A stretch of 48,297 bases of DNA, from NCBI GenBank assembly GCA_903924985.1, contig CAIYDT010000279.1, forward strand, positions 1-48,297. Direction: 5' to 3'. Under the pieces are notes generated by a model. It had not been told where the DNA came from and did not search any database. It saw nothing but the letters and a program-made list of their open reading frames with translations. The DNA is from an uncultured Acetobacteraceae bacterium (GTDB lineage: Bacteria > Pseudomonadota > Alphaproteobacteria > Acetobacterales > Acetobacteraceae). Shown piece by piece: positions 48,197 to 48,297 of the stretch (the first letter of the stretch is position 1; the number at the start of each line of letters is the position of its first letter). Position numbers and translations under genes: made by a program.

Positions 48197-48297
48197 GGCA
48201 GGGGAATCGCATTTGGAATTGTTTGCGGCTGATCGAGGGCTTGCCCGACGCGGCGAAGATGGACTCTACCCCAGCGGGTCAAAACAACACGCTGTGG

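Overview
The window is GC-rich, densely packed DNA from a Gram-negative bacterium. The best guess is an alphaproteobacterium, probably Rhodospirillales/Acetobacteraceae-like. Supporting signs are an LpxI-type lipid A hydrolase, a phasin, an IalB-like periplasmic protein, two giant autotransporters with C-terminal beta-barrels, and palindromic elements carrying GGCTTGACCCGA of a type common in Alphaproteobacteria. Taxonomy is inferred from gene content only.

Layout: (1) 1-4.4 kb: a family III CoA-transferase diverges from a cyclohexadienyl dehydratase (pheC) whose signal-peptide region looks frameshifted; then a phasin and a divergent RraA-like / Asp-Glu racemase pair. (2) 4.4-11.4 kb: a five-gene surface-glycan cluster, all on the plus strand: UDP-xylose synthase, Wzx-like flippase, glycosyltransferase, WsaF-like glycosyltransferase, and a fused GT2 plus WalW-like deacetylase protein. 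(3) 11.4-16.9 kb: a complete Dpp/Opp-type ABC importer on the minus strand. (4) 17.3-25.3 kb: an XRE regulator overlapping a methyltransferase tail to tail, a SpoU methyltransferase, an IalB-like protein, rlmN, and leuC-leuD-leuB. (5) 25.4-33.15 kb: an intact tRNA-Arg(ACG) whose last 46 nt plus 3 flanking nt recur exactly 7,690 bp downstream. These 49-bp repeats bracket a putative island with three minus-strand genes in operon order: a large repeat-rich autotransporter interrupted by one in-frame TAG, a TPR-sulfotransferase, and a TPR-glycosyltransferase. No integrase is visible. (6) 33.2-38.7 kb: crotonase, Alg9/GT22-like mannosyltransferase, an AAA-ATPase remnant, gloA, lpxI and gltA with a strong terminator. 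(7) 38.7-39.0 kb: a 44-bp near-perfect palindrome made of four DnaA-box-like 9-mers, followed by an AT-rich stretch; this is a candidate replication origin or DnaA-binding locus. (8) 39.0-44.1 kb: an unrecognised ORF, a GDPD phosphodiesterase diverging from an aldo/keto reductase, a RhlE-type helicase, a YaiI-family protein and a second racemase. (9) 44.1-48.2 kb: a second giant autotransporter lacking a visible hydrophobic signal peptide.

How the genes may work together: the most interesting unit is the tRNA-bounded island. An S/T/N-rich adhesin is followed directly by two TPR-guided modifying enzymes (sulfation and glycosylation), which suggests a dedicated adhesin-modification system. The second notable locus is the palindromic DnaA-box cluster behind gltA. 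Everything comes from reading the sequence; no database search was run.
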